The notes: a model not told the origin generated them from the letters alone. Numbered from the stretch's first letter, positions 33,381-42,470 are shown. The stretch is DNA of 64,000 nt from Rathayibacter sp. Leaf185 (GCF_001423885.1 NZ_LMPP01000001.1:1341543-1405542); one strand, 5' to 3'. Made by a program: numbers and translations.

Positions 33381-34244
33381 ATGACCCTCGTCGTCACCGG
33401 AGCCACCGGACACCTCGGCCGCCTCGCCGTCGAGCACCTGCTCGCCCGCGGCACCGCCGCCTCCGACATCCTCGCGACCGGCCGTGACGCCGCCAAGCTC
33501 GAGGCGCTCGCCGCCGACCTGGGCGTCCGCACCTCCGTCGCCGACTTCGGCGATCCCGCCTCCCTCGACGCCGCCTTCTCCGGCGCCGAGGCGGTCCTCC
33601 TGGTCTCGGGCTCGGAGGTGGGCAAGCGCGTCGCACAGCACACCGCCGCCATCGAGGCCGTCGCCCGCGCCGGCGCGCGCCTCGTCTACACGAGCGCACC
33701 GAAGGCGACGACCAGCCCGCTGATCCTCGCTCCCGAGCACAAGGCGACGGAGGAGGCGATCGCGGCGTCGGGAGTCCCCGCCGTGATCCTCCGCAACGGC
33801 TGGTACAACGAGAACTACGCCTCGACGATCGCCGAGCTCGCCTCGACGGGTACCACCCTCTCGAGCGCCGGCGCGGGCCGCGTCTCGAGCGCCGCGCGCA
33901 GCGACTACGCGGAGGCGGCGGCGGTCGCTCTCGCCGACGCGTCGCTGGTCGGCTCGGTGCACGAGCTCTCGGGCGACGTCGCGTGGAGCTTCGACGAGCT
34001 GGCGGCCCTGGTCGCCGAGATCGCGGGGCGCGAGGCGTCGATCACGCACGTCGACCCGGTCGAGCACGCGCGCATCCTGACCGAGGCGGGCGTTCCCGAG
34101 GGCGGCGTCGGCTTCGTCGTCGGCCTCGACGCGAACATCGCCGACGGCCTGCTCGGTGAGACCGACGGCTCGCTCGCCCGCCTGATCGGCCACCCGACGA
34201 CGCCGATCCGCGCCTACGTCGAGCAGGAGCTCGCCGCGCGCTGA
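33381..34244 (+). CDS. NmrA/QorB-like NAD(P)H:quinone oxidoreductase
   Basis: 287 residues. Extended-SDR fold with the dinucleotide motif TGATGHLGRLAVEHLLARG at residues 7-25, VVTG start, VLLVSGSEVGKR, YTSAPKATTSPLILAPEHKATEEAI and RNGWYNENY, all typical of QorB/type 2 quinone oxidoreductases. It probably detoxifies quinones by NADPH-dependent reduction. It is divergent from the QorR-like regulator and has GAAGGACC 7-14 nt before its ATG. Confidence 0.9.
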   Translation: MTLVVTGATGHLGRLAVEHLLARGTAASDILATGRDAAKLEALAADLGVRTSVADFGDPASLDAAFSGAEAVLLVSGSEVGKRVAQHTAAIEAVARAGARLVYTSAPKATTSPLILAPEHKATEEAIAASGVPAVILRNGWYNENYASTIAELASTGTTLSSAGAGRVSSAARSDYAEAAAVALADASLVGSVHELSGDVAWSFDELAALVAEIAGREASITHVDPVEHARILTEAGVPEGGVGFVVGLDANIADGLLGETDGSLARLIGHPTTPIRAYVEQELAAR

Positions 34245-34296
34245 CGCCCCCTGGCCGCCCTCCGGCGCGGCCCCGGGTCACCTCCGGGTCGACCTC

Positions 34297-34373
34297 CGGC
34301 TCGCAGAAACCCGTTCGGCTCGCGGAATCCCCCCGTTCCTGCGAGCCGAACGCGGTTCTGCGAGCCGGAGGTC
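34297..34373. repeat. Inverted 19-bp-unit array, family E (copy 2)
   Basis: Forward CGGCTCGC units start at 34297 and 34316 (19 bp apart); inverted units have GAGCCG cores starting at 34343 and 34362 (19 bp apart). It is the 2+2 counterpart of 1414-1505. It lies 53 bp after the qorB-like stop and before the M13 peptidase promoter. Confidence 0.75.
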
Positions 34374-34415
34374 CCCGGACGTGCCGCCGGCCGACTCGGT
34401 GTCGGAGGCCCGACG

Positions 34416-34421
34416 TAGGCT
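34416..34421 (+). promoter_or_regulatory. -10 element (TAGGCT) of the M13 peptidase gene
   Basis: TAGGCT lies 6 nt before the ATG at 34428 with no ribosome-binding sequence in between, suggesting leaderless translation. Confidence 0.5.
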
Positions 34422-34427
34422 GTCCGC

Positions 34428-36392
34428 ATGACCTCGACGACGCCTCGCTCCGGTATCGAACTCTCCGAACTCGACCCGGCGACGCGCCCGCAGGACGACC
34501 TGTACCGGCACGTCAACGGCCTCTGGATCGACCGCACCGAGATCCCGAGCGACAAGGCGCGCTACGGGTCCTTCCACGTGCTCCAGGAGGAGGCCGAGAA
34601 GGCCGTCCGCGACATCATCGTCGAGGCGCAGACCGCCCACCAGGGCACCGAGGAGCGCATGTTCGGCGACCTCTACGCCTCCTTCATGGACGAGGCCCGC
34701 GCTGAAGAGCTGGGCGCGACTCCGATCGCCGACGACCTCGCGGCCGTGCAGCGCGTCGACTCGATCGCCGGCCTGCTCGCCACCGTCGGGCAGCTCGAGC
34801 GCTCGGGAGTCCCCGGGCTGTTCGGCCTGTTCGTCGACAACGACCCGGGCAGCCCCGAGCGCTATCTCGTCTTCGTGAACCAGGGCGGCCTCGGCCTGCC
34901 GGACGAGAGCTACTACCGCGAGGACGAGTTCGCCTCGGTGCGCGAGGCCTACCTGCCGTTCGTCGCGCGCATGCTCGAACTCGCCGGCATCGACGCCGCC
35001 GAGGGCCGCGCGAAGCGGATCGTCGAGCTCGAGACCGACATCGCGTCGGTGCACTGGGACAAGGTGCGCAGCCGCGACAGTCAGGCCACCTACAACCTCC
35101 GCTCCTGGGCAGAGGTCGAAGAACTCGCGGCCGGCGTCGACCTCGGCGTGTGGCTGACCGCGATGGGGGCTCCGCAGGGGGCGCTCGCCGAGGTCGTCGT
35201 CCGCCAGCCGAGCTTCCTCCAGGGTCTCGCCGGGCTCCTGACCGACGACCGCCTCCCGGCCTGGCGCGACTGGCTGAGCTGGCAGGTCATCCGCGGCGCG
35301 GCCGCCTACCTCTCGGGCGACTTCGTCGACGCGAACTTCGACTTCTACGGCCGCACCCTCACCGGCACCCCGCAGAAGCGCGAGCGCTGGAAGCGCGGCG
35401 TCTCGCTCGTCGAGGGCTCCCTCGGCGAGGCGGTGGGCCGGATCTACGTCGCGCGCCACTTCCCCGAGAGCGCCAAGACGGCGATGGACGGCCTCGTCGC
35501 GCACCTCATCGAGGCCTACCGCCGCTCGATCGTCGACCTCGACTGGATGGGCGCCGAGACCCGCGAGCGCGCGCTCGAGAAGCTCGCGAAGTTCACGCCC
35601 AAGATCGGCTACCCCGTCCGCTGGCGCGACTACTCCGCCCTCTCGATCGACCCGGCCGACCTCGTCGGCAACGCCCGCCGCGTCGCCGCGTTCGAGTTCG
35701 ACCGCGAGCTCGGCAAGATCGGCCGCCCGCTCGACCGCGACGAGTGGTTCATGACCCCGCAGACGATCAACGCGTACTACAACCCGGGCTTCAACGAGAT
35801 CGTGTTCCCCGCGGCGATCCTGCAGTTCCCGTTCTTCGACGAGGGCCGCGACTCCGCCGCCAACTACGGGGCGATCGGAGCCGTCATCGGCCACGAGATC
35901 GGACACGGCTTCGACGACCAGGGCTCGCGCTTCGACGGCGACGGCCGCCTGACCGACTGGTGGACGGCCGAGGACCGCGCCGCCTTCGAGGAGCGCACCG
36001 GCGCGCTCATCGCGCAGTACGACGCGCTCGCCCCCGCCACGACCCCCGGCCACCACGTCAACGGAGCGCTGACGATCGGCGAGAACATCGGCGACCTCGG
36101 CGGGCTGAGCATCGCGTGGAAGGCCTACCTGCTCTCGCTCGAGGGCCAGGAGCCGCCCGTGATCGACGGTCTGACCGGCGCTCAGCGCTTCTTCCTGTCG
36201 TGGGCGCAGGCCTGGCAGCAGAAGTCCCGCGACGAGGAGACGATCCGCCTCCTCGCCATCGATCCGCACGCTCCGGCCGAGTTCCGCTGCAACCAGATCG
36301 TCCGCAACATCGATGACTTCTACGCTACTTTTGACGTCACCGAAGGCGACTCCCTCTGGCTCTCCCCGAGCGAGCGCGTCGTCATCTGGTAG
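34428..36392 (+). CDS. pepO: M13 family zinc metallopeptidase (PepO-like)
   Basis: 654 residues, the usual size for bacterial PepO. The zinc motif is HEIGH at 489-493 in VIGHEIGHGFDDQGSRFD, the third ligand Glu552 is in GENIGDLGG, and NAYYNPGFNEIVFPAAILQFPFF is the substrate-binding NAxY region. No signal peptide, so it acts in the cytoplasm on oligopeptides. The end SPSERVVIW replaces the common CxxW ending by IVIW-like residues without Cys, as expected for an intracellular member. It is monocistronic between an array and a hairpin. Confidence 0.95.
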   Translation: MTSTTPRSGIELSELDPATRPQDDLYRHVNGLWIDRTEIPSDKARYGSFHVLQEEAEKAVRDIIVEAQTAHQGTEERMFGDLYASFMDEARAEELGATPIADDLAAVQRVDSIAGLLATVGQLERSGVPGLFGLFVDNDPGSPERYLVFVNQGGLGLPDESYYREDEFASVREAYLPFVARMLELAGIDAAEGRAKRIVELETDIASVHWDKVRSRDSQATYNLRSWAEVEELAAGVDLGVWLTAMGAPQGALAEVVVRQPSFLQGLAGLLTDDRLPAWRDWLSWQVIRGAAAYLSGDFVDANFDFYGRTLTGTPQKRERWKRGVSLVEGSLGEAVGRIYVARHFPESAKTAMDGLVAHLIEAYRRSIVDLDWMGAETRERALEKLAKFTPKIGYPVRWRDYSALSIDPADLVGNARRVAAFEFDRELGKIGRPLDRDEWFMTPQTINAYYNPGFNEIVFPAAILQFPFFDEGRDSAANYGAIGAVIGHEIGHGFDDQGSRFDGDGRLTDWWTAEDRAAFEERTGALIAQYDALAPATTPGHHVNGALTIGENIGDLGGLSIAWKAYLLSLEGQEPPVIDGLTGAQRFFLSWAQAWQQKSRDEETIRLLAIDPHAPAEFRCNQIVRNIDDFYATFDVTEGDSLWLSPSERVVIW

Positions 36393-36418
36393 TCACCGGC
36401 GACTGCCGTCCCGCACCG

Positions 36419-36471
36419 CGGACGAGGACCCCCGGGCATCGAGAGCCGACCGATGCCGAGGGGCTCGTCCG
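36419..36471. terminator. Long imperfect hairpin after the M13 gene
   Basis: CGGACGAG at 36419 pairs with CTCGTCCG ending at 36471, and GGGCATCG with CGATGCC closer to the loop. It starts 27 bp after the stop codon. Not one of the repeated families. Confidence 0.5.
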
Positions 36472-36559
36472 TTCAACGCGCGCCGCCCCGACGCGTCGAC
36501 GGACCATCGTCCGACCCTCCGCACGATCCGCTTCATCGACCCGTAGAGGGGCCGTACCC

Positions 36560-37462
36560 GTGGTGATCCCCACCCACGACACTCGCCGCGAGAACCGACG
36601 CGCCCGCCGGGGGCGCCACAAGGGCGCGGACGAGCACGACAACTTCCAGAGCGGCTTCGACGCGCTCGGCCGCCTCGCGATCGACGGAGTCGTGGTCTCG
36701 GCCCGCGCGGTCGACCTGGCGACCGGCCGCACCCTGTTCGCCGTCGACGACTCCGTCTCGATGCCCACGGCGGGCGTCGGCACGGTGCTGCTGCTGATCG
36801 AGGTCGCCGCACGGCTCGCGAACGACCCCCAGGAGAACCTGCGCCTCGTCGATCGGACCGCGATCGACGCGGTCGCGGACGCCGGACTCTGGCAGCACCT
36901 CCAGATCCCCTCGATGCCGGTGGCCGACCTCGCCGCGTTCGTGGGAGCCACGAACGACAACCTCGCGACCAACGTCCTCCTCCGCCGCGTCGGTCTCGAC
37001 GCCGTGCGCGAGCGCGCCGAGTCGCTCGGCCTCTCGCGGACCGCGCTGCTCGATCTGGTGCGCGACGAGCGCGGCCCCGACGACGCTCCGCAGCTCTCGA
37101 TCGGCTCGGCGCGCGAGCTCACCTGGCTGCTCGCGACCCTCGCCAACGGGGAGGTGGTCGACGCGGCAGTCAGCTCGCGGGTGATCGGCTGGCTCTCGCT
37201 CAACAGCGACCTGTCGATGGTCGCGTCGGCCTTCGGCCTCGAGCCGCAGTCGCACCGTCAGCCCGACCACGGCGTCCTGCTCGTCAACTCGACCGGCACC
37301 GATGTCGGAGTCCGCGCCGAGACCGGCGTGCTGCGCGGCCCTCGGGCCGGTGTCGCCTATGCCGTCATCACGCAGTTCGACGACACGAACCTGCACTACC
37401 GCCTCGCCGTGCTCGAGGGGATGCGGACGCTGGGCGTCGACCTGCTGGAGTACGTGCACTGA
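36560..37462 (+). CDS. Class A beta-lactamase-fold protein, catalytic residues lost
   Basis: 300 residues from GTG at 36560. The fold is recognisable (FAVDDSVSMPTAGVG, VGATNDNLATNVLLRRVG, LLVNSTGTDVGVRAETG, AVITQF), but the active site is gone: the Ser of SxxK is Gly72 and its Lys is Thr75, SDN reads NDN (132-134), KTG reads STG (244-246), and no omega-loop Glu is seen. There is no signal peptide; the N-terminus is very basic (RRENRRARRGRHKG). It is therefore probably a cytoplasmic pseudoenzyme with a binding or regulatory role. The frame is intact and conserved-looking, so it is not a pseudogene. It is followed by a family D hairpin. Confidence 0.82.
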   Translation: MVIPTHDTRRENRRARRGRHKGADEHDNFQSGFDALGRLAIDGVVVSARAVDLATGRTLFAVDDSVSMPTAGVGTVLLLIEVAARLANDPQENLRLVDRTAIDAVADAGLWQHLQIPSMPVADLAAFVGATNDNLATNVLLRRVGLDAVRERAESLGLSRTALLDLVRDERGPDDAPQLSIGSARELTWLLATLANGEVVDAAVSSRVIGWLSLNSDLSMVASAFGLEPQSHRQPDHGVLLVNSTGTDVGVRAETGVLRGPRAGVAYAVITQFDDTNLHYRLAVLEGMRTLGVDLLEYVH

Positions 37463-37471
37463 CGCCCCGCC

Positions 37472-37538
37472 CGAGGGAACCGGTTCTCGTCGAGACACCG
37501 CGCACTCGGCGGTGTCCCGCGGAGAACTGGTTCCCTCG
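37472..37538. repeat. Family D hairpin (copy 1), possible terminator
   Basis: CGAGGGAACCGGTTCTC (37472-37488) pairs with GAGAACTGGTTCCCTCG (37522-37538) with one mismatch, and GACACCGC pairs with GCGGTGTC inside. The unit start CGAG recurs 19 bp later at 37491. It begins 10 bp after the stop of the preceding gene. Confidence 0.75.
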
Positions 37539-37663
37539 CGAGCGGCGGAGGGGCGCCGGGCCCCGGTCGGGGGCGGCCGCGTCAAGGGCGTGACCGGGTC
37601 GGAGGCGCGACCTAGGCTGCCGACAGCGGCGACGCCTCCCCGGTGCGCTGCGGAGAGGCGATC

Positions 37664-37840
37664 ATGAGCAGCTTCGGATTCGACGCCCCTGAGGACGTCA
37701 CCGACACGACCCGTCCCGACGGCGACTCCCTGCCGGTGCCCCCGGAGGACCCGGCCGAGATCGACGAGACCGGGGCTCCGGGCTCGGTTCCCGCCGACGA
37801 CGATCCCGAGGAGATGCCCGCCGTTCCGTCGCCGAGCTGA
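37664..37840 (+). CDS. Small acidic protein
   Basis: 58 residues from ATG at 37664 (GGAGAGG upstream). Very rich in Asp, Glu and Pro (DVTDTTRPDGDS, DDDPEEMPAVPSPS), no hydrophobic stretch, probably disordered. No family is recognised. A TAGGCT hexamer at about 37612 could be its promoter, and a GC hairpin follows its stop, so it looks like an independent small gene. Confidence 0.6.
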   Translation: MSSFGFDAPEDVTDTTRPDGDSLPVPPEDPAEIDETGAPGSVPADDDPEEMPAVPSPS

Positions 37841-37845
37841 CCCGC

Positions 37846-37873
37846 GGCCGCGCCCGTCGATGCGGGCGCGGCC
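37846..37873. terminator. GC-rich hairpin
   Basis: Perfect 11-bp stem GGCCGCGCCCG / CGGGCGCGGCC with a 6-nt loop, 5 bp after the stop at 37840. Probable terminator of the small acidic gene. Confidence 0.7.
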
Positions 37874-37936
37874 GGGCTCTGATCAGCCCCGCACGCGACC
37901 CTCTCAGGCCTTTCCCAGCCCTGGCATACTGCTGGC

Positions 37937-38782
37937 ATGACGATGCCGCCGCCCCCCGTCCCACCCGTCCAGCCCGCTCCCGAGCCGAACGACGCGCCGC
38001 TCCCGCCGTACGGATCGCCGCCGGCACCGACGCGCAGCGGCCTCGCGATCACCGCGCTGGTGCTGGGCGTCGTCGCCGTCGTGCTCGCCGTCCTGCCGTT
38101 CGTCTTCGGTCTGGCCTTCCCGGTCGCGATCGCCGGAGTTGTCGTCGGCATCATCGCGCTGGTGCGCCGCAAGGCGCCGCGCGGCTTCTCGATCGCGGGG
38201 CTCGCGCTGAGCGTGCTCGGCTTCCTGATCGCGATCGTCGTCACGATCGTCGCCGTCGTGCAGCTCGCCACGGCGCTGGACGACTTCGACGCGTCCGACT
38301 TCCCCGAGCCGACCTCGTCGGTGAGCGCGGAGCCGCTGCCGTTCGACGACGAGACGCCCGCCGACGACGCGCCTCCTGCCGCTGCCGACGACCTGACCGT
38401 CGGCTTCGGCGACACCTTCGCCTACACCGACGGCGTGACCCTCACGGTCTCGGCGCCGGAGGAGTTCACTCCCACCGAGTACGCGGCCGGCGCCGACCAG
38501 GCGGTCAACGTGGTCTTCACCCTCACCATCCAGAACGGCTCCGGTCAGAATCTCGATCCGTTCACCTACGCCGACGTCTCCTCCGGCGGAGTCGAGGCGT
38601 CGCGCATCTTCGACACCGACGGCGTGGCCGGCGACATCAGCACGAGCCCGTCGACGGTGATCCTGCCCGGTGGCTCGGTCACCTGGAAGGAGGCGTACTC
38701 GCTGGCCGATCCCGCGAGCATCGTGATGCAGCTCAGCCCGAGCTTCGACTACCAGGACGCCGTCTTCACCAACACGCAGTAG
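37937..38782 (+). CDS. DUF4190/DUF4352-type membrane protein
   Basis: 281 residues. A Pro-rich start (PPPPVPPVQPAPEP) is followed by two helices of DUF4190 type (GLAITALVLGVVAVVLAVLPFVFGL and FSIAGLALSVLGFLIAIVVTIVAV), an acidic linker (FDASDFPEPTSS to ADDAP), and an extracellular beta domain of about 130 residues (VGFGDTFAYTDGVTLTVSAP to YQDAVFTNTQ) like DUF4352 immunoprotective-type domains. The function is unknown; surface-exposed. It ends 72 bp from a convergent monooxygenase gene, with a hairpin between. Confidence 0.8.
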   Translation: MTMPPPPVPPVQPAPEPNDAPLPPYGSPPAPTRSGLAITALVLGVVAVVLAVLPFVFGLAFPVAIAGVVVGIIALVRRKAPRGFSIAGLALSVLGFLIAIVVTIVAVVQLATALDDFDASDFPEPTSSVSAEPLPFDDETPADDAPPAAADDLTVGFGDTFAYTDGVTLTVSAPEEFTPTEYAAGADQAVNVVFTLTIQNGSGQNLDPFTYADVSSGGVEASRIFDTDGVAGDISTSPSTVILPGGSVTWKEAYSLADPASIVMQLSPSFDYQDAVFTNTQ

Positions 38783-38791
38783 CCGCGAGAA

Positions 38792-38825
38792 CTCGGAAGG
38801 TGCGGCAGTCGGGCGCGCCTTCCGA
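38792..38825. terminator. Hairpin between convergent genes
   Basis: CTCGGAAGG (38792-38800) pairs with CCTTCCGAG ending at 38825. It sits between two convergent stops (38782 and 38854) and could serve both. Confidence 0.55.
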
Positions 38826-38853
38826 GGAGTCGGGCACCGCGAGCAGGCCGGGC

Positions 38854-40215
38854 TCAGGCGCGGAAGGCCCCGCGGTAGCGCGCGGCCGGGTGCCGCGGGT
38901 CCACCCGCGCCGACCCCGTCAGGCGCTCGCGCAGGCCGCCGGGCTCGTAGTGCGAGCGCGCCAGCCCGCGCTCTCGGAGCACCGGCATCACGTGGTCGAC
39001 GAAGTCCACGTAGGTGTCGGGCAGCGTCCAGTGCGCCAGGTTGATCCCGTCGACCCCCGCGTCGCGCAGCTCGGCCAGCCCATCGGCGATCTGCTCGGGC
39101 GTGCCGACGACGCGGGGGTGCCTCCGGACGGCGAGGCGCCCGAGATCGGCGACGGTCGCATCGCGATCGGGCAGCAGCCGGATCATCGACTCGAGAGTGC
39201 TGCGGTTGCCGTTCGTGGTGATGTCGCGGAGCCTCGTCTCGGGCGGGAACGGCCGTCCGTCGGCCTGGTCGACGCTCATCCCGGCGTGCAGCAGGTGGGC
39301 GTCGATGCTCGTGTGCGCGTCGATCTCGGCCTCGCGCTCGCGGGCCTCGCGCTCGGTGCTGCCGACGATCACCGAGAGCGGAGCGAAGAAGAGCACGTCG
39401 TCCGCGTTGCGGCCCGCGGCGACGGTGAGCGCGCGTGTCGAGGCGATCAGCTCGCGGGTCTGCTCGGTCGTGGATCCGCCGACGAACTGCGCCTCGGCGT
39501 GCCGCGCGGCGAAGGCGCGGCCGGCCGGTGACGAGCCGGCCTGGAACAGGTACGGTGTCCGCTGCGGCGAGGGAGCCGAGAGGTGCGGCCCCTCGACGCG
39601 GTAGTGCTCGCCGACGTGGTCGATCCGGTGCACGGCCTCGGGGTTCGAGAAGGCGCCGGACTTGTCGCGGATCGAGGCGTCGTCGTCCCACGAGCCCTCC
39701 CAGAGCTTGTAGACGACGTCGAGGTACTCCTCGGCCTGCGCGTACCGAGCGTCGTGCTCGGTCAGCCGGTCGAGTCCGAAGTTGCGGGCGGCGTTCTCCT
39801 GGTAGCTGGTGACGATGTTCCAGGCGACGCGGCCCTTCGACAGGTGGTCGAGCGTCGACATCCGCCGGGCGAACTCGAACGGGTGCGCCTGCAGGATCGA
39901 GCTGGTCATCGCGAGGCCGAGGTGCTCGGTCGCGCCGATCAGGGCCGCGAGCAGCACGGAGGGGTCGTTGGTGGGCAGCTGCAGCCCCTCGCGCGCGTTG
40001 ACCTCGAGCGAGGAGCCGACCGCTCCGTACGTGCCGACGACGTCGGCGAAGAAGATCGCGTCGAACACGCCGCGCTCGAGGGTCTGCGCGACCTCGACCC
40101 AGAACGAGAGGTCCTCGAACGACTCGTGCCGTGCCTCCGCCCGCCGCCACTGACCGTGGTGGGTGTGCGAGGGCGTGTTCATCACGAACGCGTTGAAGCG
40201 GAGCGGACGGGACAT
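38854..40215 (-). CDS. NtaA/SnaA/DszA-type FMN-dependent monooxygenase
   Basis: 453-residue luciferase-like monooxygenase from ATG at 40215. MSRPLRFNAFVMNTPSH and HHGQWRRAEAR are typical of the NTA-monooxygenase branch, with WVEVAQTLERGVFDAIFFADV, GLAMTSSILQAHPFEFARRM, GRVAWNIVTSY and YLFQAGSSPAGRAFAARHAE. Members use reduced FMN and oxygen to attack chelators, organosulfur compounds or related molecules. No flavin reductase gene is adjacent. It lies 137 bp downstream of the MFS gene on the same strand and may be used with it; the substrate is unknown. Confidence 0.9.
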   Translation of the reverse strand: MSRPLRFNAFVMNTPSHTHHGQWRRAEARHESFEDLSFWVEVAQTLERGVFDAIFFADVVGTYGAVGSSLEVNAREGLQLPTNDPSVLLAALIGATEHLGLAMTSSILQAHPFEFARRMSTLDHLSKGRVAWNIVTSYQENAARNFGLDRLTEHDARYAQAEEYLDVVYKLWEGSWDDDASIRDKSGAFSNPEAVHRIDHVGEHYRVEGPHLSAPSPQRTPYLFQAGSSPAGRAFAARHAEAQFVGGSTTEQTRELIASTRALTVAAGRNADDVLFFAPLSVIVGSTEREAREREAEIDAHTSIDAHLLHAGMSVDQADGRPFPPETRLRDITTNGNRSTLESMIRLLPDRDATVADLGRLAVRRHPRVVGTPEQIADGLAELRDAGVDGINLAHWTLPDTYVDFVDHVMPVLRERGLARSHYEPGGLRERLTGSARVDPRHPAARYRGAFRA

Positions 40216-40352
40216 GCGGTGGCCTCCTGCGGCACGGGATCGGCGGGGCATCGAGCTCGGCCCCGCAGTGACGCTACGCGTCGACGGGCGTGACGCGGTG
40301 CACCGACCGAGGTGGGCGTCCGGTGCGGCGCTTCGGGTGACTCCCGCTCCGC

Positions 40353-41537
40353 TCACGCCTCCGGGTCGTCGCGCAGGTCGGCACCGGCCGTCACCGCGAC
40401 GGCCGAGGCCAGCACCGCCGCGTTCGCCCAGAAGACACCGGCGGAGCCCGCGGAGCCGGTCACCGCACCGATCGTGACCGGCAGCGCGATCTGCGCGAGC
40501 CGGTTCGCGGTCATCCGCAGCCCCAGCGCCGCGCCGTGCACCGCCTCCGGAGTGATGCGCACGACCCACGCCATCGTCAGCGGCTGCGGGATGCCCAGCG
40601 CCAGCCCGAGCCCGACCATCACGAGCACCGCCCCCGCCGCACCGACGAGCGGGAGTGCGACGAGCGACGCGACTCCGGCCGTGATCGCCGCGATCAGCAG
40701 CGCCTTGCGGCCCACCCGGGCGACGAGGCGAGCGAGCCCGAGGCGGCTCAGCACCGAGACCAGTGCCCGGATCGCGAGCAGGAGTCCCACGACCACTGCC
40801 GGCACGTCCTGCTCCGTCGCCCACAGCGGGATGTAGGCGTAGAGCAGATCGACGGTGACGAGCACCGCGGCGCTCACCGCGAGCGAGCGGGGGAGGCCGG
40901 GGATCCGCGCGAGTCCGGCCATCCCGAGCGCCTCCGAGCCGTCGACCTGCGGGCGGGGCGCCGCCCGGTCGACGAGGTGGAGCCTCCGCGAACCGGTGAG
41001 CCCGGCCAGCACGAGACCGGCGCTCGCCGCGGCGCCCAGCAGGGCGTTCGGGGCGGCACCGGAGGCGGCACCCACGGTCGCGACGAGCGTCACCAGGGGC
41101 GGGCCGAGCAGCTGCCCGAGCGAGGCGGCCGTGGTGAGCGTCGCGAATCCGCTGTCGCTGGATCCTCCGCGGGCCCGGTGCGCGACGAAGGTCTGCTGGC
41201 CGATCATCACGAACAGATTGCCCAGGCCGATCACGGCCGCGGCCAGCAGGAGGCCCGGCATCCCGATCGGCAGGGCGAGGCCCGCGATACCGACGACGAA
41301 GAGTCCGATGCCGATCACCGAGACGCGCGAGCCGCCGATGCGGTCCGAGAGGCGCCCCGTCGGCAGGGCGCCGAGCAGGGCGGGCACGGCGGAGGAGGCG
41401 GCGACGAGCCCCAGCGTCAGCGCGTCGGCGCCGAGCTCGACGGCGCGGTAGCCGATCATCAGGCGCACCCCGACCCAGCCCGCCTGCGCGAGCGCCGCCT
41501 GCGCACTCAGGGCGAGGCGCCATCCTCCGGCGCTCAC
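40353..41537 (-). CDS. MFS transporter
   Basis: 394 residues from GTG at 41537 with twelve helices. GRLSDRIGGSRVSVIG is the motif A-like loop between helices 2 and 3 and GLGNLFVMIGQQTFVAHRA is the fourth-helix region. It starts one base after the RpiR gene stop (41539), so the two form an operon. It could be an exporter of a toxic compound or import a regulated substrate; nothing shows the specificity. Confidence 0.87.
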   Translation of the reverse strand: MSAGGWRLALSAQAALAQAGWVGVRLMIGYRAVELGADALTLGLVAASSAVPALLGALPTGRLSDRIGGSRVSVIGIGLFVVGIAGLALPIGMPGLLLAAAVIGLGNLFVMIGQQTFVAHRARGGSSDSGFATLTTAASLGQLLGPPLVTLVATVGAASGAAPNALLGAAASAGLVLAGLTGSRRLHLVDRAAPRPQVDGSEALGMAGLARIPGLPRSLAVSAAVLVTVDLLYAYIPLWATEQDVPAVVVGLLLAIRALVSVLSRLGLARLVARVGRKALLIAAITAGVASLVALPLVGAAGAVLVMVGLGLALGIPQPLTMAWVVRITPEAVHGAALGLRMTANRLAQIALPVTIGAVTGSAGSAGVFWANAAVLASAVAVTAGADLRDDPEA

Positions 41538-41538
41538 C

Positions 41539-42390
41539 TCACCGGGACGACGGGCGCATCGGGATCTCGTCGGCGCCGCCGACTAGGCGCGTCAAGTCGT
41601 CGATGTCGCTGCGCACCGCCCCGTAGCACGCCGGGTCGAGGTGGAACACCGCGAGCTGCAGGGCGTAGGCGATCACGATCGGCACGACGAGGGTGTTGTA
41701 CTCGGAGTCGAAGCCGCGGGGCGAGGCGAGCAGGTGGTCGGGCGCGGGCCGGAAGTGGTAGCCCGGGGTGTCGGTGACGAGGATCGCCGCGCCTCCGCGG
41801 CGCTGGGCCTCGCTGACGAGCGTCGGGAGCGAGGTCGGCGCCTCCCGGAGCGCCAGGGCGATGAGGACGCTCGACGCGTCGAAGCTGACGAAGTGCTCGG
41901 CGAGGTCCTTTCCGCCGTAGCCGAGCGTCACCACGACCAGGCCGAGCCGGCGCAGGCGCCCCGCGAGCAGGTCGAGCGCCGCCCGCTCGTCGGCGCTGGA
42001 GTAGAGGTACACAGTGCGAGCCGCGTGCACCGCGCGGGCGGCCGCGTCGAGCGACTCCTGCGGGATGTAGCGGGCGAGCCGCTCGAGCGAGGCGGCCTCG
42101 TCGGCGGCGAACGCGAGCAGGTCGTGCCCGGTCGAGGCGCGCATGACGGGCACCGACTCGATCCGCGAGCCCTCGTCGCGCTGCAGATCGGCACGCAGAT
42201 CGGGGTAGCCGCGGTAGCCCAGCTTCTGTGCTAGGCGCACCACCGTGGACTCGTGCGTCTGCGAGCGCAGCGCGATCTCGGACGCGGTGATCTCGGATGC
42301 GTTGTCGACCGACAGCAGCACGCTCATGACACGCCGCTCGGACGGACTGATGGGCCGCGTGTTGCTCGCGACCACCGATTTGAAGCTCAT
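41539..42390 (-). CDS. MurR/RpiR family regulator
   Basis: 283 residues from ATG at 42390. N-terminal HTH_6 (ISPSERRVMSVLLSVDN, EITASEIALRSQTHESTVVRLAQKLGYRGYPDLRADL) and C-terminal SIS-like sugar-phosphate/effector domain (VYLYSSADERAALDLLAGRLRRLG, ILVTDTPGYHF). The segment is slightly diverged from sugar-phosphate SIS sites, so the ligand could be another acid. It is divergent from the tctBAC-rraA operon (149-bp gap), which it probably regulates, and is co-transcribed with the MFS gene. Confidence 0.9.
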   Translation of the reverse strand: MSFKSVVASNTRPISPSERRVMSVLLSVDNASEITASEIALRSQTHESTVVRLAQKLGYRGYPDLRADLQRDEGSRIESVPVMRASTGHDLLAFAADEAASLERLARYIPQESLDAAARAVHAARTVYLYSSADERAALDLLAGRLRRLGLVVVTLGYGGKDLAEHFVSFDASSVLIALALREAPTSLPTLVSEAQRRGGAAILVTDTPGYHFRPAPDHLLASPRGFDSEYNTLVVPIVIAYALQLAVFHLDPACYGAVRSDIDDLTRLVGGADEIPMRPSSR

Positions 42391-42434
42391 CGGCACTCCC
42401 CTTCGAGTCGATGAGGACCTTACCCGGCCCTGTG

Positions 42435-42470
42435 TTGACAGTCTCGCAGGTGCATGCAATTCTGTGCAAT
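42435..42470 (+). promoter_or_regulatory. Promoter and candidate RpiR site before tctB
   Basis: A consensus TTGACA -35 at 42435-42440 and a weak -10 (AATTCT, 42458). The -10 region overlaps a repeated element: read on the minus strand, ATTGCA occurs twice 9-10 nt apart between 42453 and 42470. Repeated half-sites over the promoter suit repression by the divergent regulator. Confidence 0.4.

Noticed and set aside
36560-37462. Active beta-lactamase resistance gene
   Set aside because: SxxK, SDN and KTG catalytic residues are all replaced and no signal peptide is present.
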